64,000 bases of DNA from Cherax quadricarinatus (lineage: Eukaryota; Arthropoda; Malacostraca; Decapoda; Parastacidae): assembly GCF_038502225.1 (NCBI RefSeq), contig NC_091355.1, forward strand, positions 15,781,044-15,845,043. The letters run 5' to 3'. Positions 1-10,399 of the stretch are shown one piece after another (the stretch's first letter is position 1; each line of letters starts with the position of its first letter). The notes under the pieces were generated by a model. The model was not told the DNA's origin, did not search any database, and was given only the letters and a program-made list of their open reading frames with translations. A program made the translations under genes and the position numbers.

Positions 1-1945
1 GGAGAGGAGCGTTATTAAATGGAGAGTTAGAGGTATTGGGAAGATGGAAGGAATATTTTGAGGAATTGTTAAATGTTGATGAAGATAGGGAAGCTGTGAT
101 TTCGTGTATAGGGCAAGGAGGAATAACATCTTGTAGGAGTGAGGAAGAGCCAGTTGTGAGTGTGGGGGAAGTTCGTGAGGCAGTAGGTAAAATGAAAGGG
201 GGTAAGGCAGCCGGGATTGATGGGATAAAGATAGAAATGTTAAAAGCAGGTGGGGATATAGTTTTGGAGTGGTTGGTGCAATTATTTAATAAATGTATGG
301 AAGAGGGTAAGGTACCTAGGGATTGGCAGAGAGCATGCATAGTTCCTTTGTATAAAGGCAAAGGGGATAAAAGAGAGTGCAAAAATTATAGGGGGATAAG
401 TCTGTTGAGTGTACCTGGTAAAGTGTATGGTAGAGTTATAATTGAAAGAATTAAGAGTAAGACGGAGAATAGGATAGCAGATGAACAAGGAGGCTTTAGG
501 AAAGGTAGGGGGTGTGTGGACCAGGTGTTTACAGTGAAACATATAAGTGAACAGTATTTAGATAAGGCTAAAGAGGTCTTTGTGGCATTTATGGATTTGG
601 AAAAGGCGTATGACAGGGTGGATAGGGGGGCAATGTGGCAGATGTTGCAAGTGTATGGTGTAGGAGGTAGGTTACTGAAAGCAGTGAAGAGTTTTTACGA
701 GGATAGTGAGGCTCAAGTTAGAGTATGTAGGAAAGAGGGAAATTTTTTCCCAGTAAAAGTAGGCCTTAGACAAGGATGTGTGATGTCACCGTGGTTGTTT
801 AATATATTTATAGATGGGGTTGTAAGAGAAGTAAATGCGAGGGTCTTGGCAAGAGGCGTGGAGTTAAAAGATAAAGAATCACACACAAAGTGGGAGTTGT
901 CACAGCTGCTCTTTGCTGATGACACTGTGCTCTTGGGAGATTCTGAAGAGAAGTTGCAGAGATTGGTGGATGAATTTGGTAGGGTGTGCAAAAGAAGAAA
1001 ATTAAAGGTGAATACAGGAAAGAGTAAGGTTATGAGGATAACAAAAAGATTAGGTGATGAAAGATTGAATATCAGATTGGAGGGAGAGAGTATGGAGGAG
1101 GTGAACGTATTCAGATATTTGGGAGTGGACGTGTCAGCGGATGGGTCTATGAAAGATGAGGTGAATCATAGAATTGATGAGGGAAAAAGAGTGAGTGGTG
1201 CACTTAGGAGTCTGTGGAGACAAAGAACTTTGTCCTTGGAGGCAAAGAGGGGAATGTATGAGAGTATAGTTTTACCAACGCTCTTATATGGGTGTGAAGC
1301 GTGGGTGATGAATGTTGCAGCGAGGAGAAGGCTGGAGGCAGTGGAGATGTCATGTCTGAGGGCAATGTGTGGTGTGAATATAATGCAGAGAATTCGTAGT
1401 TTGGAAGTTAGGAGGAGGTGCGGGATTACCAAAACTGTTGTCCAGAGGGCTGAGGAAGGGTTGTTGAGGTGGTTCGGACATGTAGAGAGAATGGAGCGAA
1501 ACAGAATGACTTCAAGAGTGTATCAGTCTGTAGTGGAAGGAAGGCGGGGTAGGGGTCGGCCTAGGAAGGGTTGGAGGGAGGGGGTAAAGGAGGTTTTGTG
1601 TGCGAGGGGCTTGGACTTCCAGCAGGCATGCGTGAGCTTGTTTGATAGGAGTGAATGGAGACAAATGGTTTTTAATACTTGACGTGCTGTTGGAGTGTGA
1701 GCAAAGTAACATTTATGAAGGGATTCAGGGAAACCGGCAGGCCGGACTTGAGTCCTGGAGATGGGAAGTACAGTGCCTGCACTCTGAAGGAGGGGTGTTA
1801 ATGTTGCAGTTTAAAAACTGTAGTGTAAAGCACCCTTCTGGCAAGACAGTGATGGAGTGAATGATGGTGAAAGTTTTTCTTTTTCGGGCCACCCTGCCTT
1901 GGTGGGAATCGGCCGGTGTGATAATAAAAAAAAAAATATATATAT
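1..1945 (+). mobile_element. RTE-like non-LTR retrotransposon, 3' part (5' cut by window edge)
   Basis: The reverse-transcriptase ORF is followed by a roughly 250-bp 3' untranslated region that ends in ATAATAAAAAAAAAAA and a short (TA)n run near 1,927-1,950. The element therefore looks complete at its 3' end. The endonuclease expected upstream lies outside the window. The RTE-like assignment rests on RT sequence style, on the Arg/Gly/Pro-rich C-terminus ending in a D-R-S-E-W-R motif, and on the single A-rich tail. A related clade is possible. Confidence 0.8.
3..1682 (+). CDS. Non-LTR retrotransposon reverse transcriptase (5' partial)
   Basis: This encodes an RNA-dependent DNA polymerase that copies the element's own RNA at the target site by target-primed reverse transcription. 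The frame is open to the window edge, so no start is assigned; the first codons belong to a longer protein. Counting residues from the TTG at 36, I see the fingers motif GKAAGIDGI (56-64), a WQRA..VPLYKGKGD block (97-111), the first catalytic Asp in MDLEKAYD (186-193), RQGCVMSPWLFNIF (246-259) and the catalytic FADD (293-296). A thumb region with RYLGVDVSADGSM follows. The C-terminus carries RGRGRPRKGW and ends at a TGA. There are no internal stops over about 560 codons, so this is a young copy. No RNase H domain is visible. Confidence 0.88.
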   Translation, partial: RGALLNGELEVLGRWKEYFEELLNVDEDREAVISCIGQGGITSCRSEEEPVVSVGEVREAVGKMKGGKAAGIDGIKIEMLKAGGDIVLEWLVQLFNKCMEEGKVPRDWQRACIVPLYKGKGDKRECKNYRGISLLSVPGKVYGRVIIERIKSKTENRIADEQGGFRKGRGCVDQVFTVKHISEQYLDKAKEVFVAFMDLEKAYDRVDRGAMWQMLQVYGVGGRLLKAVKSFYEDSEAQVRVCRKEGNFFPVKVGLRQGCVMSPWLFNIFIDGVVREVNARVLARGVELKDKESHTKWELSQLLFADDTVLLGDSEEKLQRLVDEFGRVCKRRKLKVNTGKSKVMRITKRLGDERLNIRLEGESMEEVNVFRYLGVDVSADGSMKDEVNHRIDEGKRVSGALRSLWRQRTLSLEAKRGMYESIVLPTLLYGCEAWVMNVAARRRLEAVEMSCLRAMCGVNIMQRIRSLEVRRRCGITKTVVQRAEEGLLRWFGHVERMERNRMTSRVYQSVVEGRRGRGRPRKGWREGVKEVLCARGLDFQQACVSLFDRSEWRQMVFNT

Positions 1946-1957
1946 ATATAAAATATC

Positions 1958-2075
1958 AATACGATCAGAGTAAATAAGTGATGTCAGAATATGCAAAACA
2001 ACCACTGTGAAAGAATATTGAGTCACGAAAGCGCTTGGAATTTCACTATTCTTTCACAGTGGTTGTTTTGCATAT
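1958..2075. repeat. Palindrome made of two inverted Penelope-like element ends
   Basis: A 28-bp perfect inverted repeat occupies 1,989-2,016 and 2,048-2,075, with a 31-bp spacer. The sequence matches the 3' terminal region of the Penelope-like element at 37,278-37,365, once in each orientation. Both copies include the GTCACGAAAG and AACAACCACTGTGAAAG blocks or their complements. It is a head-to-head pair of element ends without the coding part. Confidence 0.75.
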
Positions 2076-2300
2076 ATGGAGGTTAAATCACCACCACCAG
2101 ATGCAGATCAAATGAAATGCAAACTTTGCCAGATAGACTATTGTCACACCCTGCGTCATTATGAATTAGTGTGTGATAAAATTAATGAATTCAGAGACAA
2201 CTCACTCAGAAATGTTCAAGAAATGGCAAAGTATTTTATCCACAGTGGTATATTACAAACTATTCTGGAAAAATACCCTGACTTTGCTCACTGTAAATAA
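2076..2300 (+). pseudogene. Zinc-finger-like C-terminal fragment of a retrotransposon ORF2
   Basis: A 74-residue open frame contains C-K-L-C, then H-T-L-R-H-Y and a later Cys. This CCHC-like arrangement resembles the cysteine/histidine patch found after the RT or RNase H domain in several non-LTR retrotransposons. An AATAAA lies at its 3' end near 2,296, followed at once by (TG)n, as expected for an element terminus. The frame begins directly at the palindrome edge, so the N-terminal part is missing. The ATG at 2,076 has no independent support as a real start. A host gene exon is a less likely alternative. Confidence 0.45.
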
Positions 2301-2315
2301 AGCATTACCACGTGC

Positions 2316-2316
<1 letters not shown>

Positions 2317-2373
<57 letters not shown>
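2317..2373. repeat. (TG)n microsatellite
   Basis: A pure (TG)n tract of about 28 units directly abuts the 3' terminus of CR1-like copy 1. Confidence 0.97.
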
Positions 2374-2376
<3 letters not shown>

Positions 2377-5300
2377 CACCTATTTGTACTCACCTATTTG
2401 TGGTTGCAGGGGTAGAGTCATAGCTCCTGTCCCCGCGTCTTCACTGATTGCTACTAGGTCCTCTCTCTCCCTGCTCCATGAGCTTTATCATACCTCGCCT
2501 TAAAACTATGTATGGTTCCCGCCTCCACTACTTCACTTTCTAGGCTATTCCACGGCTTGACTACTCTATGACTGAAGAAATATTTCCTAACATCCCTTTG
2601 GTTCATCTGAGTCTTCAACTTTCAATTGTGACCTCTTGTGTCTGTGTCCCATCTCTGGAACATCCCGTCTTTGTCCACCTCGTCTATTCCGCGCAGTATT
2701 TTATATGTCGTTATCATGTCTCCCCTGACCCTCCTGGCCTCCAGTGTCGTCAGGCCGATTTCCCTCAACCTTTCTTCGTAGGACAATCCCCATAGCTCTG
2801 GGACTAGTCTTGTTGCAAACCTTTGCACTTTCTCTAATTTCTTGACGTGCTTGACTAGGTGTGGATTCCAAACTGGTGCTGCATACTCCAGTATGGGCCT
2901 GACGTAAATGGTATACAGAGTCTTGAACGAATCCTTACTGAGGTATCGGAACGCTATCCGTAGGTTTGCCAGGCGCCCGTATGCTGCAGCAGTTATCCGA
3001 TTGATGTGCGCCTCAGGAGATATGCTCGGTGTTATACTCACCCCCAGATCTTTTTCCTTGAGTGAGGTTTGCAGTCTTTGGCCATCTAAACTATATTGTG
3101 TCTGCGGTCTTCTTTGCCCTTCCCCAATCTTCATGACTTTGCATTTGGCAGGGTTAAATTCAAGGAGCCAGTTGCTGGACCAGACTTGTAGCCTGTCCAG
3201 GTCTCTTTGTAGTCCTGCCTGATCCTCATCCGATTTGATTCTTCTCATTAACTTCACATCGTCCGCAAACAAGGACACTTCTGAGTCTATCCCTTCCGTT
3301 ATGTCATTCACATATACCAAGAACAGCACAGGTCCTAGGACTGACCCCTGTGGAACCCCGCTTGTCACAGGCGCCCACTCTGACACCTCGTCACGTACCA
3401 TGACTCGTTGTTGCCTCCCTGTCAGGTATTCTCTGATCCATTGCAGTGCCTTTCCTGTTGTGTGTGCCTGATCCTCTAGCTTTTGCAGTAACCTCTTGTG
3501 AGGAACTGTGTCGAAGGGCTTCTTGCAGTCCAAAAAAATGCAGTCGATCCACCCCTCTCTCTCTTGTCTTACTTCTGTCACCTTGTCATAAAACTCTAGT
3601 AGGTTTTTGACACAGAATTTTCCCTCCCTGAAACCATGCTGGTTGTCAGTTATACACTTGCTTCTTTCCAGGTGCTCCACCACTCTCCTCCTGATGATCT
3701 TCTCCATGACCTTGCATATTATACACGTTAGTGATACAGGTCTGTAGTTTAGTGCCTCATGTCTGTCTCCCTTTTTAAAAATTGGGACTACATTTGCCAT
3801 TTTCCATACCTCGGGGAGTTGCCCAATTTCAAATGATGTGTTGAAGATCTTTGTTAACGGTACACACAATATCTCTGCTCCCTCTTTAAGGACCCACGGA
3901 GAGATGTTGTCTGGTCCCACCGCCTTTGAGGTGTCAAGATCGCATTGCAGCTTCTTCACCACCTCCTTGGTTATATGTACCTCATCCAGCACTTGCTGGT
4001 GCACCCCCCTGCTCTGATTTCCTGGAGTCCTACTGGTTTCCACTGTAAATACTCCTTTAAATCTTGTGTTGAGCTCCTGACATACCTCCCGGTCGTTTCT
4101 TGTGAATTCCCCATCACCCTTCCTCAGTCTGATTACCTGGTCATTGACTTGTTTTCCTCCTGATGTGGCTGTGCAACAGCTTCGGGTCAGTCTTGACTTT
4201 CGATACTATGTCATTTTCGTATTGCCGCTGAGCCTCCCTTCTTATCTGTGCATATTCGTTTCTGGCTCTTCGGCTAATCTCTATTTTCCTGAGTTCTCTG
4301 TCTTCTGTACCTTTTCCATTCTCTAGTACACCTAGTTTTTGCCTCCCTACACCTTTGGGTGAGCCAAGGACTCGTTCTGTTCTTCCCATTATTTCTGTTT
4401 CCCTTGGGAACAAACCTCTCCTCTGCCTCCTTGCATTTTGTTGCCACATAGTCCATCATTTTTTGTACTGATTTTCCTGTCAGTTCCCTTTCCCACTGAA
4501 TGTCTTGAAAGAAGTTCCTCAAGCCTGAGTAGTTCCCCCTTTTGTAGTTTGGTTTTTCCCAGCCTATTCCTGCTGCTCTCTCCACTTGGAGCTCAACTAT
4601 GTAGTCGAAGCACAGAACCACATGATCACTAGCTCCCAGGGGCCTTTCATACATGATATAATCGATGTCAGAACTACTCAAGGTGAATACAAGTTCCAGT
4701 CTTGCTGGTTCATCCTCTCCCATCTCTCTGGTAGTGTCTCTAACATGTTGATGCATGAGGTTTTCCAGTACCACATCCATCATCTTGCCTCTCCATGTTT
4801 CGGGACCCCCACGGGGCTCCAGGTCTTCCCAGTCAATCTCCTTGTGATTGAAATCACCCATAACTAGTAACTTTGCTCCCCCCATGTGTGCTCTCCTGGC
4901 CACCTCGGCTAGTGTGTCGACCATTGCTCTGTTGCTCTCATCGTATTCTTCTCTTGGCCTCCTGCAGTTCTGTGGTGGGTTGTACATTACTGCAATTATC
5001 ACCTTATGTCCCTCAGACTGGATTGTTCCTACTAAGTAGTCCCTTTCGCCAGTGCCATCCATTCCTTCCATTTTCTCAAACCCTCACTGGTTTTTAATGA
5101 GCAGTGCAACTCCTCCCCCTCTCCTCCCTCTGTCTTTCCTGAGGATTTGATATCCGGATGGAAAGATTGAATCTGTTATTATTCTGGTGAGTTTTGTTTC
5201 TGTGAGTGCTATTATGTCTGGGGATGTCTCCTTGATTATTTCGTGCCACTCCTCATACTTATTTGTTATTCCATCTGCATTTGTATACCACACCTTCAAC

Positions 5301-5578
5301 TTCTTTACTAAGATTGTTGTCTGGGAGGTGTATTGGGATTGGGGAAGTGGGAGACCTGATAAGGAACTATGGGTGGTTGCTGTGGGGGTGGAGTTTGTAA
5401 TGCAGTGGATGGGGGCATTGGATGTGGCATGGGTGTTTTGGTTTAGAGTGTTTTTTTGCACTGGGGTTGACCTGGTTGGGAGGCTTCTATAGGAAGTTGT
5501 GAGGGAGGCTGTATTTGATCTTCCTGTGTCTGGGATGTCCTGTCTGTCTTCTCCATCCCTCTCTTTCCTCCTTTCGCC

Positions 5579-5580
<2 letters not shown>
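2373..5580 (-). mobile_element. CR1-like non-LTR retrotransposon, copy 1, 5' truncated
   Basis: The element reads right to left. It starts in the ORF1/ORF2 region at the edge of a (TG)n tract (5,580) and ends at another (TG)n tract. On the plus strand its 3' terminus shows two tandem 14-bp units TACTCACCTATTTG (2,373-2,386 and 2,387-2,400). Short terminal tandem repeats of this type replace a poly(A) tail in CR1-clade elements. The neighbouring block TGGTTGCAGGGGT marks the same family's tail at about 16.3, 31.1, 41.2, 46.2 and 55.7 kb. Confidence 0.88.
2454..5580 (-). pseudogene. CR1-like ORF2: AP endonuclease plus reverse transcriptase, four lesions
   Basis: This is the replication polyprotein of a CR1-like element: an apurinic-type endonuclease nicks the target and the RT copies RNA from the nick. 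The endonuclease N-half shows YTNADGITNK and PDIIALTETKL (about 5,310-5,190). Its C-half shows NPPQNCRRPREE, VMGDFNHKEIDWE and the GASDHVVL motif (about 4,990-4,610). The RT begins near 4,150. Within the longest RT frame (numbered from 4,043) I see the first catalytic Asp in IFLDCKKPFD (169-178), SGVPQGSVLGPVLF (228-241) and the catalytic FADD (259-262). Lesions are an in-frame TGA near 5,082, frameshifts near 4,280 and 4,150, and a TGA at 2,622. After that last stop the frame continues in phase through RDVRKYFFSHRVV to a natural TAG at 2,454. The catalytic motifs are intact, so the copy is fairly recent. Confidence 0.87.

Positions 5581-5642
<62 letters not shown>
5580..5642. repeat. (TG)n microsatellite
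   Basis: A pure (TG)n tract of about 31 units lies at the 5' truncation point of CR1-like copy 1. It matches the tract at the element's other end. Confidence 0.97.
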
Positions 5643-5643
<1 letters not shown>

Positions 5644-5880
5644 CCCAGTTAATATTTGTACTTATAACTCGTTACAATTGTGACCGGAGGTGGGGATCAA
5701 TGGCTCATATTGTAATTTGCTCCTGATTGTAACTATGTAGAAATGTAGATGATTCATTACCTTTGTAACTTGTTCAGGTATCAAAACTTTGGGGTCCAGT
5801 CCCTGGACCCATTATGTACCTCTGTAATCTTTTGACTACCGCCCACAGGATGGGTTTGGGGTGCATAATTCAAATAAAAA
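5643..5880 (+). repeat. Dispersed repeat, unclassified, ending in AATAAAAA
   Basis: This 240-bp non-coding stretch ends in CAAATAAAAACTTA and immediately replaces the 3' end of CR1-like copy 2. It therefore appears to be an independent insertion, possibly a short retroposon read on the plus strand. It contains GGGGTCCAGTCCCTGGACCC, a near-palindrome at about 5,791-5,810. I cannot name the family. Confidence 0.45.
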
Positions 5881-8200
5881 CTTACTGCTGCATACCCCAA
5901 TATAGGCCTAACGTACACAGTGTACAGGGTCCTGAACGATTCCTTATTAAGTTATCGGAATGTTCTTTGGTTTGCTTGGCGCCCGTATGCTGCAGCAGTT
6001 ATTTGGTTTATGTGCGCCTCAGGAGATGTGCCCGGTGTTATACTTTTCCTTGAGGGAAGTTTGTAGTCACTGGCCCCCTAGACTGTACTCCGTCTGCGGT
6101 GTTCTTTGCCCTTCCCCAATCTTCATGACTTTGCACTTGGTGGGGTTGAACTCCAGAATCCAGTTCCTGGACCAGGCCTGCAGCCTGTCCAGATCCCTTT
6201 GTCCCTTTGTGCAGATCCCTTGGTCCTCGTTCGACTGAATTATTCTCATCAACTTCACATCATCTGCAAAGAGGAACACTTCTCAGTCTATTCCTTCCGT
6301 CATGTTGTTCACAAATACCAGAAACAGCACCAGTCCTAGGACTGACCTCTGTCTAACCCCGCTCGTCACAGAAGCCCACTCTGACATGTACCATGACTCG
6401 CTGTTGTCTTCCAGACAGTTTTCCCTGATCCACTGCAGTGCCTTCCCTATTATCCCTGACTGGTCCTCCAGATTTTGCACTAATCTCTTGTGTGGAATCG
6501 AGTCAAACACATTCTTACAATCCAAGAAAATGCAATCCACCCACTAGTATCTCTCTTCACTTACTGCTATCACCCTGTCATAGAAATCCAGTGATAGCTG
6601 TCGTTGATAAGTTCATTCCTTTCTAGGTGCTCCACCACTCTTCTGATAATCTTCTCCATGACTTTGCACATTATACATGTCAGTGACACTGGTCTGTAGT
6701 TTAATACTTCGTGTCTCCTTTTTTAAAAATTTGGACTAAATTTGCTGTTTTCTATACCTCAGGCAGTTGCCCTGTTTCGATAGTTGTGCTGAAGATTGTT
6801 GCTAGTGGTACACATAGCGCCTCTGCTCCCTCTCAGGACCAACAGAGAGATGTTATCCGGCCCCATCGCCCTTAAGGAGTCTAGCTCTTTTAGCAATCTT
6901 TCTGAAGTCCGTTCTGTCTCCTCTTTGAACATTTCTTTGAATCTCATGTTGAGCTCCTCACATACTTCGCGGTCGTTTCTTGTGATGTCCTCTCCTTCCT
7001 TCCCCAGCATGATTACCTTGTCCTTGATTGTTTTTTTCCTCATGATGTGGCTGTACAACAGCTTCGGGTCAGATGTGGCTTTCGCTGGTAATGTCATTTT
7101 CGTATTGTCGTCGGGCCTGCCTTCTTACCTGTGCATATTCATTTCTGGCTCTACGACTGCTCTACTTACTCTCCTGGGTTCTTTGCCTTCTGTACTTCCA
7201 GACTCTGGCACACTTGGTTCTGGCCTCTCTACACCTTTGGGAAAACCAAAAGCACATCCTGGCTTTCTCGTTATTTCTGTTGCCCTTGGGTAAACCTCTC
7301 CTCAGCTTCCTTGCATATTGTTGTCAAATATTTCATCATCTCGTTTATTGACTTCCCTGTCAGTTCCCTATCCCACTGGACCCCGTGCAAGAAATTCTTC
7401 ATGCCTGTGTAATCCCCTCTCTTGTAGTTTGGTTTCATTCGTCCTCCTACCCATCCTGCTTCCCTCTCCACTTGTAACTCTACTATGTATTCGATGCTCA
7501 GAACCACATGATCACTGGCCCCGAGGGGTCTTTCATATGTGATGTCCTCAATATCTGCACTGCTCAAGGTGAATTCTAGGTTTAGTCTTGCTGGTTCATC
7601 CTCTCCTCTCTGGTAGTGTCCTTATCGTGTTAGTACATGAGGTTTTCCAGTACCACCTCCATCATCTTAGCCCTCCACGTTTCTGTGCCCCCATGTGGCT
7701 CCAGGTTGTCCCAGTCTATTTCCTTGTGACTGAACTCGCCCATAATCAGCAGCTTCGTCCTGCTCGCATAAGCCTTTGTGGCCACTTCAGCCAGTGTGTC
7801 AATCATCGCTCTATTACTCTCATCAATCTCTTGCCTTGGCCTCCTGCTGTTCTGTGGTGGGTTATACCTAACTACAATTATCACGTTGGGACCTCCAGAC
7901 TCAAGTGTGTCTATTATGTAGTTCCTTGCTTCTCGTCTGTCTCCTCTCTTTAGCTTATCAAGATCCCATCGGATTTTAATTAATGAGCAGTGTCACTCCT
8001 CCACCCATTTGCTCCCTCTGTCTTTCCTCAGAATCTGATATCCTATTGGAAAGATGGCATCTGCTATTCCTGTGAGCCTGGTTTCTGTGAGAGCTATGAT
8101 GTCCAGTGATGCCTCTCACTCTTTCGTGCCACTCCCACGAAAGAGTGAGTGGGAGTTTCATCAGCGTTGGTGTACCATACCTTCAGTTTCCTCTCAAACA
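5881..8200 (-). pseudogene. CR1-like ORF2 remnant, heavily broken
   Basis: Endonuclease and RT homology is split into at least six short frames. The endonuclease shows YNPPQNSRRPRQE and MGEFSHKEIDWD (about 7,865-7,720), then ERPLGASDHVVL (about 7,530). The linker and early RT are at 7,097-6,759, including AMGPDNISLLVLR. The core RT at 6,540-6,283 includes MDCIFLDCKNVFDS and SGVRQRSVLG. The catalytic FADD lies at about 6,270 in a separate frame (6,279-6,067). Stops and frameshifts separate all of these. The copy is non-functional and older than copy 1. Confidence 0.85.
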
Positions 8201-8249
8201 CTGTGTTCTGGGGTGTCTGTGGGGGTGGCGGACCTGGCAGTGTGCTGTG

Positions 8250-9190
8250 GGATTCTATAGTGTAGTGCAGGGTGGGGGCTGTAAGTGTCGATTGTGATGT
8301 GTTGGGATAGTGTGTTTGGTTGTGGGGTGGTTGTGTGCTTGTGATTGCTGCTCTGCCCAGCTCTGGTTGTCCTCTGCTGATTCTGTCCTTACCTGGAATT
8401 TACCTGGTCTCTTCTTAGCCCGTTTCGCTTCTGTGTCCTCTCCCTCAGATGCTGTCATTCTGCTCTTGTTCTGTCTCAGTCTTGGAACACCCTCTTATAT
8501 GTTAACGATTCCTTCAGCCATGGTTTCGCTTGCAGGATCCTGTTTCACATCATTTCTGTCTTGAAAATCAGTTTGACCAGCCGATTTCTTCCCTTAACAT
8601 ATTCCCCAATTCTCTGAAAACTTACTATCTCAGTCATGTTCTCCTAGCCTATTTCTTTGATGTTTTCAATCTACTGTTTTCCTTCCTGCCCTCTTTCATT
8701 ATGTGTCCTCCCCTCGCTCTCCTGAAGCCCATGAATAAATACTAACTTCTCCCTCTCCTCCTCCCATTGCATTTCCCTGTGTCCTGTTTGTACATGGCCA
8801 TTGTCTTGTATTTTTTCTGTAACTCTTTCCCCCCCTCGCTTACTGCTATCCCTGCTCATAACTGCTCTGTCCTTTCATTCCGTGGCCCTGTTTGGTGGAC
8901 TGAAAGCACCTTAGCATAAATTATATCTCCTTCCTTTCCATTGGGTTCATCATTCAGTATGGGTGTACTTGCTTCAGATACTGTCTCCTCTGGGCAATAG
9001 CCCCATAACTCGCTTCAGCCTATTTACCTCATATTCTAGGGCACATATCCTGGCTTCTTCAGCCTCAGCTTGTGACTCACATTTCTTCTTCTCTGCCTCC
9101 ATCATCTCCATTTTCATAGAAAGCGCCCCTGCTTTGCTCTCCCATTCATGTTCCATCCTTTTACAATGCTCTTCCATCCATTCTTCCTTA
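8250..9190 (-). pseudogene. CR1-like ORF1 remnant (coiled coil plus GL-domain region)
   Basis: This is the probable RNA-binding ORF1 of the CR1 family. The first part (9,177-8,974) is a charged 67-residue frame with a heptad-like pattern, including EWESKAGALSMKMEMMEAEK, consistent with a coiled coil. A second stretch (8,859-8,671) contains EEEREKLVFIHGLQESEG. A similar EEERDRSLMIYGLEADG occurs in copy 3 at about 13,620-13,670. The region between 8,670 and 8,250 reads into a basic, Pro/Gln/His-rich linker that leads to the endonuclease. Several frameshifts and stops are present. Function is inferred from position and coiled-coil character. Confidence 0.6.
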
Positions 9191-9221
9191 CCAGAACCAT
9201 TTTCCTCTTATCCCCTGAGCC

Positions 9222-9234
9222 CACGCGCGCGCGC

Positions 9235-9322
<88 letters not shown>
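9222..9322. repeat. (CG)n(TG)n alternating purine-pyrimidine tract
   Basis: About 14 bp of CG-rich repeat runs into about 85 bp of (TG)n at the 5' end of CR1-like copy 2. Alternating CG/TG is the classical sequence type for left-handed Z-DNA. Confidence 0.95.
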
Positions 9323-9323
<1 letters not shown>

Positions 9324-9696
9324 CTAAATATTATGAATTTGATTTTGATTATGACACTTCTTAGCTTACTTTTTCCCTTCCATCTTTTTAACCTTCTTCC
9401 TTTTCTTTTTTTTCCATTTTCCCTCCCTTTCAAAGCCTTCTTTGATCCTGTTTAATTTGTCCTTTCCAAACCCTTTTATCAGACTCTTCCTCACTTTATT
9501 CAGTACCCTTAATTTTTCTTGCATCTTCTGAATACGTATATTTTTCTTCAGTTTCTTATTTTATCTCCTGTACCTCTCTCCTCACTACTTTCTTTTCTTT
9601 CCTGTTCTCGTTTCTCTCATTTCCTTGGATGAAACCTAATTATTTTTTATTTTCCAGTCCGCATAGGAACGTTCCTGGTTTACGTTTTCTCTATAC
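9323..9696. other. Pyrimidine-rich intergenic DNA, no gene seen
   Basis: A T/C-rich plus strand with runs such as CTTTTCTTTTTTTTCC. No coding, RNA or element homology is recognised. Confidence 0.5.
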
Positions 9697-10141
9697 CCCA
9701 ATCCCTGGCACCATACCCCCTCACTACAAGTATCATATAATTACCTCTGGCACCATACACCCTCACTACAAGCATCATATAATTACCTCTGGCACCATAC
9801 CCCCTCACTACAAGCATCATATAATTACCTTTGGCACCATACCCCCTCACTACAAGCATCATATAATTACCTCTGGCACCATACCTCCTCACTACAAGCA
9901 TCATATAATTACCTCTGGCACCTTACCCCCTCACTACAAGCATCATATAATTACCTCTGGCACCATACCTCCTTACTACAATCATTATATAATTACCTCT
10001 GGCACAATACCCCCTCACTAAAAGCATCATATAATTACCCCTGGCACCATACCCCCTCACTACAAGCATCATATAATTACCTCTGGCACCATACCCCTCA
10101 CTACAAACATCATATAATTACCTCTGGCACCATACCCCCTC
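9697..10141. repeat. 42-bp minisatellite, about 10 copies
   Basis: Tandem units contain TACCTCTGGCACCATACC followed by CCTCACTACAAGCATCATAT. Units differ by a few substitutions and short indels. The open frames across it are a by-product of a period divisible by three. Confidence 0.95.
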
Positions 10142-10399
10142 CCTTTACACAATACCCAAACACCAAGCATCGTACACTAACCACTCTTTTCTTTCTTATC
10201 ATGTCTTCTGCCTTTACATATTTTTTCATGTATGCTTTGAAAGCTACTGAAGAGGGAGGAGAGAGAGAGATTTACTTAATGTACAACTAATAGGCAGACA
10301 GCAGTAGACTCCAGGGTTCATATCAACACTGTCTGCTGGGGATTAGCAAAAGTCTGCAGCCCTCTAATCAGTCCAGACAGTATACACATACTTTCTTTC
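10142..10399. other. Intergenic DNA, no gene seen
   Basis: Low-complexity sequence with a short GA-rich run near 10,258. No recognisable feature. Confidence 0.4.

Larger units (their letters stand above)
5881..9222 (-). mobile_element. CR1-like retrotransposon, copy 2, with ORF1 region
   Basis: This second, older minus-strand copy of the same family retains the ORF1 region that copy 1 lacks. It lacks about 480 bp at its 3' end, where the dispersed repeat sits. Its 5' end meets a mixed (CG)n(TG)n tract. Alignment with copy 1 is evident throughout, for example GTAGTTTGGTTT near 4,545 and 7,427. Confidence 0.85.

Noticed and set aside
1642..1860. Small ORF after the RTE-like RT
   Set aside because: It lies in the element's 3' untranslated region and has no homology.
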